Shown: positions 46,866 to 56,363 of the stretch, one piece after another
Numbering within the stretch: position 1 is the first letter of the stretch
Layout: each line of letters begins with the position of its first letter
NCBI GenBank assembly: GCA_040414675.1
Contig: JBEDUN010000164.1
Location: forward strand, 29,481 to 93,480
DNA length: 64,000 bases
Direction of reading: 5' to 3'
DNA from: JARBAU01 sp040414675
GTDB lineage: Archaea > Thermoproteota > Nitrososphaeria > Nitrososphaerales > Nitrososphaeraceae
Program-made: the position numbers and the translations under genes
Notes under the pieces: generated by a model
What the model was told of the DNA's origin: nothing
The model's input: the letters and a program-made list of their open reading frames with translations, nothing else
Databases searched by the model: none

Positions 46866-47150
46866 ATGATAAGCTTGAAATTCTTTCCTAATTTACCAAA
46901 CTCGTTAATGCTAGCTATTGTGGGCTTATTGATATTGGAACTCAAAAAACGATCAGGTTTTACTACTGTGCTGCAGAGATATCATATTATGGAGATCATT
47001 TTTGCACTTTTCATTGTTACTGCTAGTACTCAGATAAGGGATTACGTATTAATCCCTTATCAATATAAACCCAATTTTCTGTTAATGAACAAGTGTGTAC
47101 GATTAGCTACCCTACCAAGATGCCAGTTTGGTGATATGAGGTTGAGCTAG
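46866..47150 (+). CDS. Small membrane protein directly upstream of phaC
   Basis: A 94-codon frame ends exactly one base before the phaC ATG. The product has two hydrophobic segments (LPNSLMLAIVGLLILEL near residue 10-27 and IMEIIFALFIVTAS near 42-56) and a basic C-terminal part. A TATA-like TTAAATATAT lies about 30 nt before its ATG, so this frame is at the front of the transcript. It does not resemble PhaE, the usual partner of class III synthases. Its product is unknown. Confidence 0.45.
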   Translation: MISLKFFPNLPNSLMLAIVGLLILELKKRSGFTTVLQRYHIMEIIFALFIVTASTQIRDYVLIPYQYKPNFLLMNKCVRLATLPRCQFGDMRLS

Positions 47151-48272
47151 ATGACTCGAGAGGCTGTAGTGACAAATGTCCCTAGTAGCACTATTAGCCG
47201 GGAAGTAAATCTCAGCGATATGAATTCTGAATTTTCATTGAGAAAGGAATACGAGGAATTATTGCGTAAGTTTGAAAAGACTAGAACAATTCTACATGCA
47301 TCAGGGAATATTGAAGTAGGAATAACAGCCCACGAGATAGTCCAGGAAACCAGAGCGTACAGACTAATTCATTATAGACCTATGCTCAGCAAGACTGCAA
47401 CAACTCCGATCCTAGTTGTATATGCACTTATAAATAAATCATATATCCTGGATCTGCAGCCAGACAAAAGTTGGATTCAAAGCTTGGTTAGCCAGGGTTT
47501 CGATATTTACCTGATTGATTGGAAATCCCCTACTCAATATGATAAATATACTTCATTTGATGACTATGTAAATGTCTATTTGGATGATTGTATAGAATTC
47601 ATTAGAACTAAGAAGAAAATAGATCAGGTCACTCTCCACGGCTATTGCATGGGTGCTACTATGTCTGCCATGTACTGCACTTTGCATCAGGAAAAGATAA
47701 AAAATCTTGCAACCATCGCACCAGTAGTTGATTCAAGTCGCGATACTACTGTGCTAGCCAATTTCTCTAGGCATTTAGACGCTGACAGAATGTTCTCTAC
47801 CATTGGAAATATGCCTAAAGAGCAGCTATATTCTTGCTACTCAGCGCTCAAGCCCTTTAAACAAGGCGTAAATAAGTACATAAACCTTGTTGAGAATATA
47901 GATAATGACAACTTTGTACAAAACTTTTTGCGAGTAGAGAAATGGCTATATGATACTCCTGATATTGCAGGTGAAACCTTTCGCCAGTGGATAAAGGATA
48001 TTTACCAGCAGAACCTACTTTATAAAAATGAAATGAGAGTAGGCGGACATGTTATTGATCTTTCAAAGATAAAAATTCCTTACTTAAATATCGTTGCTGA
48101 GGAAGATCATCTGGTTTCACCAGAATGTAGCGCAGCGCTAAATGAATGTGTATCAAGTACAGACAAGAGACTTATGAGGTTTCATACAGGACATGTAGGA
48201 TTGATTGCTAGTAGCTATTCTCAGAATAATGTTCTTCCAAAAGTTGGTCAATGGTTCAGAGCTCGCTCCTAA
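47151..48272 (+). CDS. phaC: Poly(3-hydroxyalkanoate) synthase subunit PhaC (class III)
   Basis: The 373-residue alpha/beta-hydrolase polymerises hydroxyacyl-CoA into PHA granules. The catalytic Cys replaces Ser in the lipase box GYCMG near residue 164; Asp and His are in AEEDHLVSP near 315 and TGHVGLI near 350. Conserved blocks YALINKSYILDLQPD and GFDIYLIDWKSPT near residues 90-125 are standard for the short class III form, which normally needs a PhaE subunit. None is adjacent. It is followed convergently by a phasin/AbrB protein. Confidence 0.93.
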   Translation: MTREAVVTNVPSSTISREVNLSDMNSEFSLRKEYEELLRKFEKTRTILHASGNIEVGITAHEIVQETRAYRLIHYRPMLSKTATTPILVVYALINKSYILDLQPDKSWIQSLVSQGFDIYLIDWKSPTQYDKYTSFDDYVNVYLDDCIEFIRTKKKIDQVTLHGYCMGATMSAMYCTLHQEKIKNLATIAPVVDSSRDTTVLANFSRHLDADRMFSTIGNMPKEQLYSCYSALKPFKQGVNKYINLVENIDNDNFVQNFLRVEKWLYDTPDIAGETFRQWIKDIYQQNLLYKNEMRVGGHVIDLSKIKIPYLNIVAEEDHLVSPECSAALNECVSSTDKRLMRFHTGHVGLIASSYSQNNVLPKVGQWFRARS

Positions 48273-48442
48273 ATCGCAGTATGCCAAAGATATGGGGATG
48301 TTGAAAACCCTGTTTTAGAAAGTCAGAGGGACTGACACAGATCACAACACGATAATAATGGGCCTCAGATAACTCTGATTTTGTAAACCTTCAATCCATA
48401 CGTGGCGACTGCCGCAAATGTCTAGTAGAGTCTGGTTCACAT

Positions 48443-48745
48443 TTACTTGCGTACATTATCTTTAGTTCTTCTACGTTCAATGGGTATTATTATGACTTGG
48501 ACCAGATCTCCATCATCAATGTCGAGTGCTTGTCTCTCGGCTTCTGGGATGGAGATTCTTCCACCACTTTGAACCGTAGTTTTGAACATAGCGTTATAAT
48601 AAATTAAACCTTGGAGAGTTGAGAAAAAATTCTGCATAGCGTTCTGCTGAATCGAGGAAAATTGTTTCATAAGTTCCTTTTGTGCCTCGCTGCCCTTGTC
48701 TACTGCTTTCTTAAATGTGGAAACTGGGTCATTGGGATCTTCCAT
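48443..48745 (-). CDS. phaP: AbrB-domain protein with phasin-like N-terminus
   Basis: The 100-residue protein has a helical, amphipathic N-terminal half (about 1-55, rich in Gln and Lys, DKGSEAQKELMKQFSS) resembling granule-binding phasins, and a C-terminal SpoVT/AbrB-type swapped-hairpin domain (TTVQSGGRISIPEAERQALDI near residue 57). This arrangement matches the PhaP of halophilic archaea. Converging on phaC at 170 bp, it is likely to coat PHA granules or to regulate the locus, or both. The name rests on context and architecture. Confidence 0.75.
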   Translation of the reverse strand: MEDPNDPVSTFKKAVDKGSEAQKELMKQFSSIQQNAMQNFFSTLQGLIYYNAMFKTTVQSGGRISIPEAERQALDIDDGDLVQVIIIPIERRRTKDNVRK

Positions 48746-48796
48746 CTAGATAGACCTGTATCTGTCACTGTATTTAACATTACGCAGTTTCTGTAA

Positions 48797-49612
48797 CTAT
48801 GAAAGAAATTTCAAGACAATATCGCTGAATTCGTTCGGTTTTTCTACGTAAGGAGTATGGCCGCAAGCATTCATAAGTATTAGCTTGGAGTCTGGAATGG
48901 ATTCAAGCTCTCGCGCATAGTTAGATGGAATCATTCTATCATCTACTCCCCAAATGATAAGTGTAGGTGAGGTAAGTCGACCAAGTCTAGGTATCAAGCT
49001 AGGAGAATCTCTAATTCCAAGTAGCGTGGACATAAATGCATATTTGGAATTTGGCAATCTCATTCTATTCACAAAATCTTTAACGGTTTCATCTGACACT
49101 ATTTCTGAATCAAATGCCATTTCTTTGAAAGCCCGCAAAGCGTTGTCGTGAGTTGGGTATAGCGCTGCCATAATGTATTGGTCGAGTACCCTAGTAGAGG
49201 ATCGCATAATTCCTGCAGGAGCGGCAAGAACGAGCTTTTTTACTCTAGATGTAAATCTGATTGCAAATTCCGCCGCAAGATACCCGCCAAACGAGGAACC
49301 CATCAAATTCATCCTTTCAATCCCAATCTGTTCTAAAAAATCCTGAAGAAATTCGACAAAGAATTCTATTGTATATTCCACAGTCGGCTTGTCACTGTAT
49401 CCGGATCCGATTATGTCGGGTATAAGTAATCTGTACGACTTTGCTAAAACTGGTGCCACTTTTAGCCATCTGTCCGCAGACGCTCCAAGCCCGTGCAATA
49501 GAACTAGTGTTTCCTTTCTATCTGACAAGTCATATTGATCAGCAGAGTCGAGATATCTTATTATGTAATCCTTGAATTGGATTGTCTTCATAGGGATGTT
49601 GATTTTTGACAC
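48797..49612 (-). CDS. Alpha/beta-hydrolase, possibly PHA-related
   Basis: The 271-residue enzyme shows the alpha/beta-hydrolase core. HGLGASADRW near residue 37 forms the oxyanion region, GSSFGG near 104 the nucleophile elbow, GVDDRMIP near 222 the acid and CGHTPYVEKP near 250 the catalytic histidine. It lies 51 bp upstream of the phasin gene on the same strand and is probably co-transcribed, so hydrolysis of PHA oligomers or hydroxyacyl esters is a fair guess. The family is too broad for a specific function. Confidence 0.83.
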   Translation of the reverse strand: MSKINIPMKTIQFKDYIIRYLDSADQYDLSDRKETLVLLHGLGASADRWLKVAPVLAKSYRLLIPDIIGSGYSDKPTVEYTIEFFVEFLQDFLEQIGIERMNLMGSSFGGYLAAEFAIRFTSRVKKLVLAAPAGIMRSSTRVLDQYIMAALYPTHDNALRAFKEMAFDSEIVSDETVKDFVNRMRLPNSKYAFMSTLLGIRDSPSLIPRLGRLTSPTLIIWGVDDRMIPSNYARELESIPDSKLILMNACGHTPYVEKPNEFSDIVLKFLS

Positions 49613-49786
49613 CTACGCTACAAATTCACAGTAATGCTTCCTAATTTAATATGTTATCCATCAAACTTACTAAAAGGACTTTAGTCAAAAGAACTTGCAA
49701 AATTGACTAAATGATTGATCCCTTACAAAGTTATACATATCAAATAGCTTTAATAATCAACAATGTCCAGCTGAATCAACACCTGG

Positions 49787-50146
49787 ATGTCACATGATAT
49801 ATCAGTCACATTGAATAACTCGGAATTGGCAAGTGGAGATGAAATTCGAGGAAGGATTGTCATATCTTATAATGGCAGATTTGATTCCCTAGTTATCAAC
49901 TCGTTAATAGAAAATTCTAATGATCTAATAAGCATTGAAACTATAAACGGAAAGCGGGTAAGCCATCCATATCCCAGACTTTCATTGTTAAAGAGTGATT
50001 TAGGTGATACAAACGTATTAGAGTTTATGGCTAAAGCAGATCATGTTCCGAAGGAATCTTATTCGACAGTGAAGTTTCGTGCATCTTTAATTCAGGAGCA
50101 TAAAGAGATAGCTTCGAGCATTGCATATTTGAAGATTCTTACGTAA
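49787..50146 (+). CDS. Beta-rich small protein, arrestin-like appearance
   Basis: A 119-residue protein with repeated beta-strand patterns (ISVTLNNSELASGDEIRGRIVISY) and no signal peptide. The opening resembles the N-terminal strands of arrestin-like or sporulation-control Spo0M-type domains, where a basic and ordered strand pair is common, but similarity is too weak to name it. A second protein of similar flavour lies at 58135-58659. Confidence 0.5.
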   Translation: MSHDISVTLNNSELASGDEIRGRIVISYNGRFDSLVINSLIENSNDLISIETINGKRVSHPYPRLSLLKSDLGDTNVLEFMAKADHVPKESYSTVKFRASLIQEHKEIASSIAYLKILT

Positions 50147-50203
50147 TTTGCTGTATTTGAATAGATTCGTATTGATTGTTCCATTTTTCGACTAGGTAAA
50201 ATT

Positions 50204-50683
50204 CTAGAATTTACCTTTTGCTATTATAATCTTGCCAGTCATCCAAGGGTGTGGTTCGCAGTGATATGGATATGTGCCGTCAGTAGTAAATGTGAATTGA
50301 TAAGTTTTTTGCGGCAACACTAGGCCTATAGTCGCGATAGAATTGAATTGCCCATTAATCAAATCCTTGTACCCATTATCAGAGGTCACAGAATGGGGTA
50401 CAGCGTCATGATTAGTCCAAATGACTTTATTGTTAGCTCCTAAAACTGCATCACCTTCTTTAGGAACAAAGTTTTTAGTCTGTGATGGCTGAGAAGAACC
50501 GGGAGAAATCGTAATCTTGGTAGTTTGAGGTGGGTTTAGAACTTGAGCCGGCAAAATAGGCTTCGCATTAGCTTGTGGAAGATAAATAAATTGATAGTAC
50601 CCTATACTTACACCAACGGCCACGATAAAAGCAATGATACTTATACCAGCCGCATGATTCTCCATAAACCTTACTCTGTGCAT
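50204..50683 (-). CDS. Plastocyanin-like blue copper protein, N-terminally anchored
   Basis: The 159-residue protein has one membrane helix (residues 12-33) and an external cupredoxin domain. The type 1 copper ligands are His97 in AVPHSVT, then Cys142, His145 and Met148 in HCEPHPWM. Ammonia-oxidising archaea encode many such proteins, which replace cytochrome c in electron transfer. The Rieske/cytochrome b genes lie 2.4 kb away and make this a candidate partner, without direct proof. Confidence 0.92.
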   Translation of the reverse strand: MHRVRFMENHAAGISIIAFIVAVGVSIGYYQFIYLPQANAKPILPAQVLNPPQTTKITISPGSSQPSQTKNFVPKEGDAVLGANNKVIWTNHDAVPHSVTSDNGYKDLINGQFNSIATIGLVLPQKTYQFTFTTDGTYPYHCEPHPWMTGKIIIAKGKF

Positions 50684-50929
50684 AATGCAAGTAAGTGTTC
50701 ACATATAAATTTTGGGAGTCAGTAACTTCTTATGATAGGAACGGTGCAAATCAAACTTGGTGATAGTTATGCTGCTACAGTACGTAGGCATTAGAGTTAT
50801 TATCGATGAGAACTACCTCCCTTGTTAACGCCCGCTAGAAATCGAGTTGAATACTACCTTGATAAAATCGACAAAAAATCTTCACCAATCTCCTAATCTC
50901 GTGCTAAAATCATATCCAGAGAAGAAAAC

Positions 50930-51136
50930 ATGAAGTTCTACGAGATACATCGATACGATAACGGGAGTTTTCATTATGTGGTCACCAGAACAAACAAGTA
51001 CTCTGAGGCCAAAGTGAGGGAAGATGTTAATAAAATGAATGGGATGTTGACTGATGCAGTTAGAGCAAATGGAACGTGGTATGAGTTCATTGTAGAGACA
51101 CCTGAGGATGAACGAAAGTATTTGAAACATAGATGA
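50930..51136 (+). CDS. Small protein of unknown function
   Basis: A 68-residue protein with alternating aromatic and charged residues (EIHRYDNGSFHYVVTRTNKYSEAKVREDVNKMN). The pattern of two strands and a helix is consistent with a small alpha/beta fold. Codons read cleanly on this strand, while the antisense frame 50882-51166 has an unlikely composition. No family recognised. Confidence 0.55.
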   Translation: MKFYEIHRYDNGSFHYVVTRTNKYSEAKVREDVNKMNGMLTDAVRANGTWYEFIVETPEDERKYLKHR

Positions 51137-51233
51137 GGAGGAGGTCTTGCTTTCGAATGACGACAAGATCGAAATCCAAAAGATTTTGTAACATATGACA
51201 GATTAATAGGTTAACTTCTGGATAATACTAAAA

Positions 51234-52094
51234 ATGGAAAGAGAACAAAAACGAGCAGTAGAATACCTAATATCTGTTGCAGAGTTGAATTCAGTAGTAT
51301 CACATGACTCTATCAAAAAGCTGGATCATATTTTGATTGTCGACACTAGACCGTTCTTGGACTACTTAGATGGCCATATCCCTGGTTCCATAAATTTAGA
51401 TCTAATGCAATTTCATTGGTTGGACACTTCATTAACTGGTATCAAGCAATTCAACAGACAATGTAGGCAATTGATTACAAATATTGGGGTAGAGGGTAAG
51501 AATAGGGTCATATTCTACGACGACATTTCTGGACCTAGCGCCGCAAGAGGACTCTGGCTTTTGTTATATTTTTCATACAAGAACGTTGCTATACTTGATG
51601 GGGGCTTTGGCAAATGGAAAGAGATGGGATACAGAATTGAGACGCAAACTAATCAATTCGAGTATCGTAAATTTCATGGACTAGTGGATCCTAATGTACT
51701 ATCAACTTCCCATGAAATTGTGTCAGTTATAAAAGCCGGAAAAAATGGTAAGGTTAGTATTATTGATTCTAGGTCAAAGGCAGAGTTTGATGGAACAGTA
51801 GTGCGAGGCGGTAGGAAAGGTCACATACCCAATGCAATCCATATAGACTGGAAGGAAAATCTGACAAATGGGGTGTTCAAGGCTTTCACTGATTTGGAGA
51901 GAGTATATTCAGATATTCCAAAGAACAATGAAATAATAGCTTATTGCCAAGGTGGCTATAGAGCAGCAAACACTTTTCTGGCTTTAAGATTGTTGGGATA
52001 TAAAAAGGTGAAAGTATATCTGGGATCCTGGGGAGAGTGGAGTAGCCATTACAAATTACCAGTGGAGGATTCAAAAATGACCTTGACCAGATAA
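51234..52094 (+). CDS. Thiosulfate/3-mercaptopyruvate sulfurtransferase (rhodanese)
   Basis: The 286-residue enzyme has two rhodanese domains. The N-terminal one (VDTRPFLDYLDGHIPGSINL) lacks a catalytic Cys; the C-terminal domain carries the active-site loop YCQGGYR near residue 238, whose Cys takes up the sulfane sulfur. The segment IDSRSKAEFDG precedes it. Length is typical for two-domain sulfurtransferases. Substrate preference between thiosulfate and mercaptopyruvate cannot be read from the loop with certainty. Confidence 0.9.
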   Translation: MEREQKRAVEYLISVAELNSVVSHDSIKKLDHILIVDTRPFLDYLDGHIPGSINLDLMQFHWLDTSLTGIKQFNRQCRQLITNIGVEGKNRVIFYDDISGPSAARGLWLLLYFSYKNVAILDGGFGKWKEMGYRIETQTNQFEYRKFHGLVDPNVLSTSHEIVSVIKAGKNGKVSIIDSRSKAEFDGTVVRGGRKGHIPNAIHIDWKENLTNGVFKAFTDLERVYSDIPKNNEIIAYCQGGYRAANTFLALRLLGYKKVKVYLGSWGEWSSHYKLPVEDSKMTLTR

Positions 52095-52330
52095 AATCGT
52101 CTATGTGCTTCGATTGTTTTGAACTAATTCGTTTCACTATTCCAAATTATTGAATTTAAGATTATTCGAATTAGACTGCCTCAGTAATCCCAGGAATCCA
52201 TGGCCAAGTTACTTCAAATGAATATCTAAAGATCAAAATTAGGATGTACAACAGAATAGCAAGAGTTGTTATCTATAATGAAAAGTAAAGTTTTTGAATA
52301 TGGAATGTAAGCTAAATAAATCAGCCATAT

Positions 52331-52756
52331 ATGGAACGATACTTCTTGGAATTTTGCAACAAAATTCTATCATTAGACCATGCTATACGATTTATAGGAA
52401 TTGCCAACGAACATGGCATACTATTAGCTACTGCCGAACGCAAAGGACTTATTCCATTGCTAAACACTGAGGAGACAATACAGTATGCTATAACTGCAGC
52501 GACAAGACAATACACAAGGATTAGATGGCAGGGAATATTAGGTAAAATTGATTATACTAGCTCTCACTATGATAAATTGCTGCGTGTAACTATTCCGGTA
52601 ACTGATAGATCCAATCGACTATCCTTCGTACTAATATTTACATTTGATGTGAATACCAAAAACTTTCACAAAATAATAATGGAAAGGATAATTCCGATTA
52701 TCCGAAGAAATACACCACGATTGCTTCGAGAGAAGGCCGGAATATCATCTGCTTAG
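52331..52756 (+). CDS. DUF6659-like thaumarchaeal protein
   Basis: The 141-residue protein (ILSLDHAIRFIGIANEHGILLATAERKG, then TIQYAITAATRQ, TRIRWQGILGKIDY) matches a family repeatedly found in thaumarchaea, often in several copies. The pattern of strands and helices recalls a Roadblock/LC7-type domain used in small-GTPase or signalling contexts. It is not linked to an evident operon. The family name is recalled rather than computed. Confidence 0.6.
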   Translation: MERYFLEFCNKILSLDHAIRFIGIANEHGILLATAERKGLIPLLNTEETIQYAITAATRQYTRIRWQGILGKIDYTSSHYDKLLRVTIPVTDRSNRLSFVLIFTFDVNTKNFHKIIMERIIPIIRRNTPRLLREKAGISSA

Positions 52757-52985
52757 CTTGTTCGCGTTATTATTTATCTCGGTTCAAATTTATTACTTGC
52801 CAACCCTTGCTTGCATAGTATTCAAATCAGAGAATATCATTCAGATCCTGGATTCGAAGTCGGTATGGACTGAACGACATGTATAGTACTTGACCTAGAT
52901 TTATTATCATTTATTTTTCCACTCTTTAGTTAAGCGAAGTCAAATGTTGACACAAGGAGTTTATCAGAAAATTGTGGGACCAAAG

Positions 52986-52993
52986 ATTTATAG
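52986..52993 (+). promoter_or_regulatory. TATA element of the Rieske/cytochrome b operon
   Basis: ATTTATAG lies about 24-31 nt before the Rieske ATG at 53017, so the mRNA is probably leaderless. Confidence 0.5.
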
Positions 52994-53016
52994 ATATGTG
53001 TTAATTAGATTTTGCT

Positions 53017-53631
53017 ATGACGCAGCAAACCCCTCCTAGTTCTGGAGGCAAGGTTTCAAGGCGTGATTTTCTGAAACTTTTAGCAGCAGCGGGTACTGTA
53101 ATGACTTTTATACCCTTCGTCGATTGGGGCAAATTCTTGCCAAATCCAGCTGGAAAAGTCTCTGCCAAAGCCAAGGTAGAATTACCAGATGGTTCTCAAG
53201 CAAATGTCAAATCATTTCCAACGAACCACTCAGAGGTCGTGATCTATCCAAAAACAAATGATCCTACACTTAATAAAGAAGCATTCAGGACGTGGCAATT
53301 CATTAGACTACCAGTGGAATTGGGAGGAAATCAGAATACCGCGACTGCGTTTAGAGCATATAGTGCAGTTTGTCTACATCTTTGGTGCTTGTGGAAATAT
53401 TGGCCTGATCCAGGTCGAAAAAGAGGAGAATGTCCTTGTCATGGAAGCATGTACGATCCTCTTACTGGAAAGGCATTCGCTGGACCAGCGTCGCTACAGT
53501 CGCCTCCATCAAATGTTTTAGCAAGGCTAGACCTTGAAGTAGATAGCGATGGAAATATATGGATAAAACCTCCTAATTGGAGTCCAGAGGGCAATGGGGT
53601 GGTAGGATTTGGTCGTTTCCTTAAAGCGTGA
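53017..53631 (+). CDS. Rieske iron-sulfur protein of the bc-type quinol-oxidising complex
   Basis: The 204-residue protein starts with a twin-arginine signal (SRRDFLKLLAAAG at residues 14-26) that also acts as the membrane anchor. The [2Fe-2S] ligands are Cys119 and His121 in CLHLWC and Cys139 and His142 in CPCHGS; Cys124 and Cys141 can form the usual disulfide. The linker between the two boxes is basic and Pro-containing (PDPGRKRGE). The following cytochrome b gene overlaps by 23 bp. Together they oxidise quinol and pass electrons to copper proteins. Confidence 0.95.
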   Translation: MTQQTPPSSGGKVSRRDFLKLLAAAGTVMTFIPFVDWGKFLPNPAGKVSAKAKVELPDGSQANVKSFPTNHSEVVIYPKTNDPTLNKEAFRTWQFIRLPVELGGNQNTATAFRAYSAVCLHLWCLWKYWPDPGRKRGECPCHGSMYDPLTGKAFAGPASLQSPPSNVLARLDLEVDSDGNIWIKPPNWSPEGNGVVGFGRFLKA

Positions 53632-55261
53632 AAATAGTCTAGTTCGATTCTTCAGATGGGTCTACGCGGGAGTAGATCGTACTATCTTCATGGGGATGAA
53701 GTTTACGTTCCCTTCAAGATTTGTGAGCCCGTTAGGCTTTTTGGGTATGCTCACATTTGTTATATTCATAATTTTGGGCATCACAGGGGCATTCTTGATG
53801 CTATGGTATGAACCAATACTAGATAGAGCTTGGGATAGTGTCAAGAACATAAATGATACGATCCCGTATGGATTTCACATTCGAAATATCCATTACCACG
53901 CATCTAATGCGATGGTGATGGTGGCACTTTTGCATATGTACTATCAGTACTTTAGCGGAAGATACAAAATACGTAATGAAATTCTTTGGGTTACTGGGAT
54001 TATAATAGGAGTACTTACTATTCTTGAAGCTTTCACAGGTTACGATATCATCTTCAGTGAACGTGCGGAATTGGCTATTTCTATTGCTGCTTCGCTAACG
54101 AATTCCATTCCTGTTCTAGGTCCACAAATGAGGGAAGCCTTCTTCGGAGGCGGTTTCCATGACTTCGTGCTACGCTTTTACTCATTCCATGTATTTTTCC
54201 TGCCAATATTCCTGTTAGGATTGATGGTAGTCCACTTCCCAAGGTTTATGGTATTTGATGTGCCGATGGTGTTTGCGATCAGCGGTGCTATAATGATAAC
54301 AGGTGGTGTATTCCCAGTAGATATGGGTACTAAATTTGATCCCAATATTCCGCCTGGTATCACAGTCCCAGAATGGTATCTGACTGGGCTCTATGCATTC
54401 CTAAGAACCATGTACGACAAGTTCGTGACTGGTGTTGCATGGCCTGGGCTGTTCATATTCGCTCTTTTGGTGGTACCTTTTGTCGACAGATACAAGAAAT
54501 TCTCTTGGAAAGATAGACCACTTATCACTGCTTTAGGCATTACAAGTCTTGCTCAAATCATAGTTACAACCTATTGGGGTTTCTATATTGACGATGATAT
54601 CAAAAAGGCGCTCTTGGAGAGACTGGTGATCGACCCTATATTCTTTTATACTGTCATGCTATTGCTGATACCACTCTCATTTGGCTTCAGCTACATGATG
54701 ATAAAACTAGCTAAAAACGCAGAAGCTAATGCAAAGCTCAAGCCAAAGAAGGCTAGCACAAAGACTTCAATAAATCTACCTTTGAAATGGATTTACATCG
54801 TGTTCATAGCATTGTTGGGCTTCCAAGTTTATCTAAATATCGCGGCATATTTTGCAGTAATGCATGGTATGAAGAACTTCTCGCTATTTATAGTTGGAGT
54901 AATGATGTTAGTGTTTGCTGGAATGTTCCATTTGTACAGGCATGGCAGATCAATAGCTAAAGCGCCACCAATTATTCCCAAACCTGCGATACCTGCCAAA
55001 CCGTTCCCGGTCCAAAAGACATCTCCTTCAATTTCAGCAGTAGAGCAGACCCCAAAACAGCTAGCTCCTCCACCAGAAGTCCAAAAATCAGGCGGCCAGC
55101 AGCCTCAACAATCAGGTGGTATGCGTTCCGACAGGTCAAGCAAAGCAGGGGGAACGGAAGCTGGCATAAATCAGGCTCAAACAATAACTAGTGATCCCAA
55201 GAATGACCAAAACCCAGCTCCTCATAGGGTCGAAGAGAGCGAAAAGCATAGACTACAATAA
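53609..55261 (+). CDS. Cytochrome b of the quinol-oxidising complex, fused b6/subunit IV type
   Basis: The 550-residue protein begins at a TTG inside the Rieske gene, so translation is coupled. It has about ten membrane helices. The two paired haem-b histidine sites are visible in HYHASNAMVMVALLHMYYQYF near residue 95 and RFYSFHVFFLPIFLLGLMVVHFPRF near 190. The PEWYLTGLYAFLRT motif near 252 marks the quinol-oxidation site and the start of the subunit-IV-like half. An unusual 100-residue Pro/Gln/Ser-rich hydrophilic tail follows the last helix. The TTG is the only frame-compatible start near the conserved N-terminus. Confidence 0.93.
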   Translation: MVVSLKRENSLVRFFRWVYAGVDRTIFMGMKFTFPSRFVSPLGFLGMLTFVIFIILGITGAFLMLWYEPILDRAWDSVKNINDTIPYGFHIRNIHYHASNAMVMVALLHMYYQYFSGRYKIRNEILWVTGIIIGVLTILEAFTGYDIIFSERAELAISIAASLTNSIPVLGPQMREAFFGGGFHDFVLRFYSFHVFFLPIFLLGLMVVHFPRFMVFDVPMVFAISGAIMITGGVFPVDMGTKFDPNIPPGITVPEWYLTGLYAFLRTMYDKFVTGVAWPGLFIFALLVVPFVDRYKKFSWKDRPLITALGITSLAQIIVTTYWGFYIDDDIKKALLERLVIDPIFFYTVMLLLIPLSFGFSYMMIKLAKNAEANAKLKPKKASTKTSINLPLKWIYIVFIALLGFQVYLNIAAYFAVMHGMKNFSLFIVGVMMLVFAGMFHLYRHGRSIAKAPPIIPKPAIPAKPFPVQKTSPSISAVEQTPKQLAPPPEVQKSGGQQPQQSGGMRSDRSSKAGGTEAGINQAQTITSDPKNDQNPAPHRVEESEKHRLQ

Positions 55262-55281
55262 TAGAAATGCAGACAAAATAA

Positions 55282-56145
55282 CTAAATAGGTATTGATGCA
55301 ATAGCTTCTGACACTAATCTTGCAGCAAGATTAGAAGTCATCTGGTTAACATCAAATTGAGGGCAGAGTTCACAAACGTCCATGCCTATAATGCCGCTCG
55401 ACGCGGCTTTCTTTACTAAGTAAATAAGTTCGATGGATGAGAGACCTCCAGCACTTGGAACTGAAACACCCGGAGCAAAAGCAGGATCGACACAATCCAA
55501 ATCTATGGAGATGTATTTCTTGTCACCAGAAATGGAATCTATTCTATTGGCAATTTCTGAAATTCCAAATTCCGCAATATCTAACGGCGTAATTATCTCC
55601 AAATGTGCACTTTTTACGTTTTCTAATTCTTGCTCCTCGGCGGCCCTAGTTCCTACAAGGACGCTCTTATCAAAATTTAGATACTTAGATGAATCATAAA
55701 GGACTGAACCGTAATAGTCGGACGTTGTTGATACGAAGTCAGGATGCGCATCAAAGTAAATTAGGTTCACTTTTCCCACAACATTACCGATCGCTCGTAG
55801 AGCAATGGTGCTTAGAGAATGGTCTCCACCAGTGATTATAGGTATCTTGCCTAGAGTAAAAACTTCCTGAATTGAAGAGTACAATTCATCTCTGCTCAAG
55901 TAGCCAAAATCATAGATCCTTTTGTTGTTTAGATTGCCGCTCATAGGCATCGTTGGAATTAGTTTCCCCTCTCTTAGAAAGAATTCTGATTCGTTAGAAG
56001 CGATGCGAATACTATGTGGACCTTGACTCGCTCCTTTTCGTTTTGAATTAGATTTTGATTCATCTGCTACACTTAAAAGAACAACATCTGCTTCTAAGAT
56101 ATCACCTACGTTTGATCTGAGATAGAGATCAGGGAATTCTTTCAT
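55282..56145 (-). CDS. speB: Agmatinase/arginase-family ureohydrolase
   Basis: The 287-residue enzyme has the full set of manganese-binding motifs: GGDHSLS near residue 105, DAHPD near 130 and DLDCVDPAFAPG near 210. It belongs to the SpeB/ureohydrolase superfamily that removes urea from agmatine or related guanidines, giving putrescine. In thaumarchaea members also act on other substrates, so agmatine is probable, not certain. It is convergent with the cytochrome b gene. Confidence 0.88.
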   Translation of the reverse strand: MKEFPDLYLRSNVGDILEADVVLLSVADESKSNSKRKGASQGPHSIRIASNESEFFLREGKLIPTMPMSGNLNNKRIYDFGYLSRDELYSSIQEVFTLGKIPIITGGDHSLSTIALRAIGNVVGKVNLIYFDAHPDFVSTTSDYYGSVLYDSSKYLNFDKSVLVGTRAAEEQELENVKSAHLEIITPLDIAEFGISEIANRIDSISGDKKYISIDLDCVDPAFAPGVSVPSAGGLSSIELIYLVKKAASSGIIGMDVCELCPQFDVNQMTSNLAARLVSEAIASIPI

Positions 56146-56363
56146 GAGTATCTCAAGTGGAATTCTGAATGAATGAAAGCATTTGAAATTCCAAATGGAA
56201 TCTTAAAGGTATAATTTTCATAAAACCTTGACAAAATGTAGTATGGGTTTTTAATCAAATTCTGCCAACTTCATCTTCACGTTAGGCGATCAGTAAATTT
56301 CATTTTAATATTTCTGTCATACTTGATAACATAATATCCATTCGGATATGCACGCAACCTACT

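Noticed and set aside
50882..51166. Antisense frame over the small gene at 50930-51136
   Set aside because: Low-complexity Ser/Cys/His-rich composition without a plausible fold; the plus-strand frame looks more protein-like.
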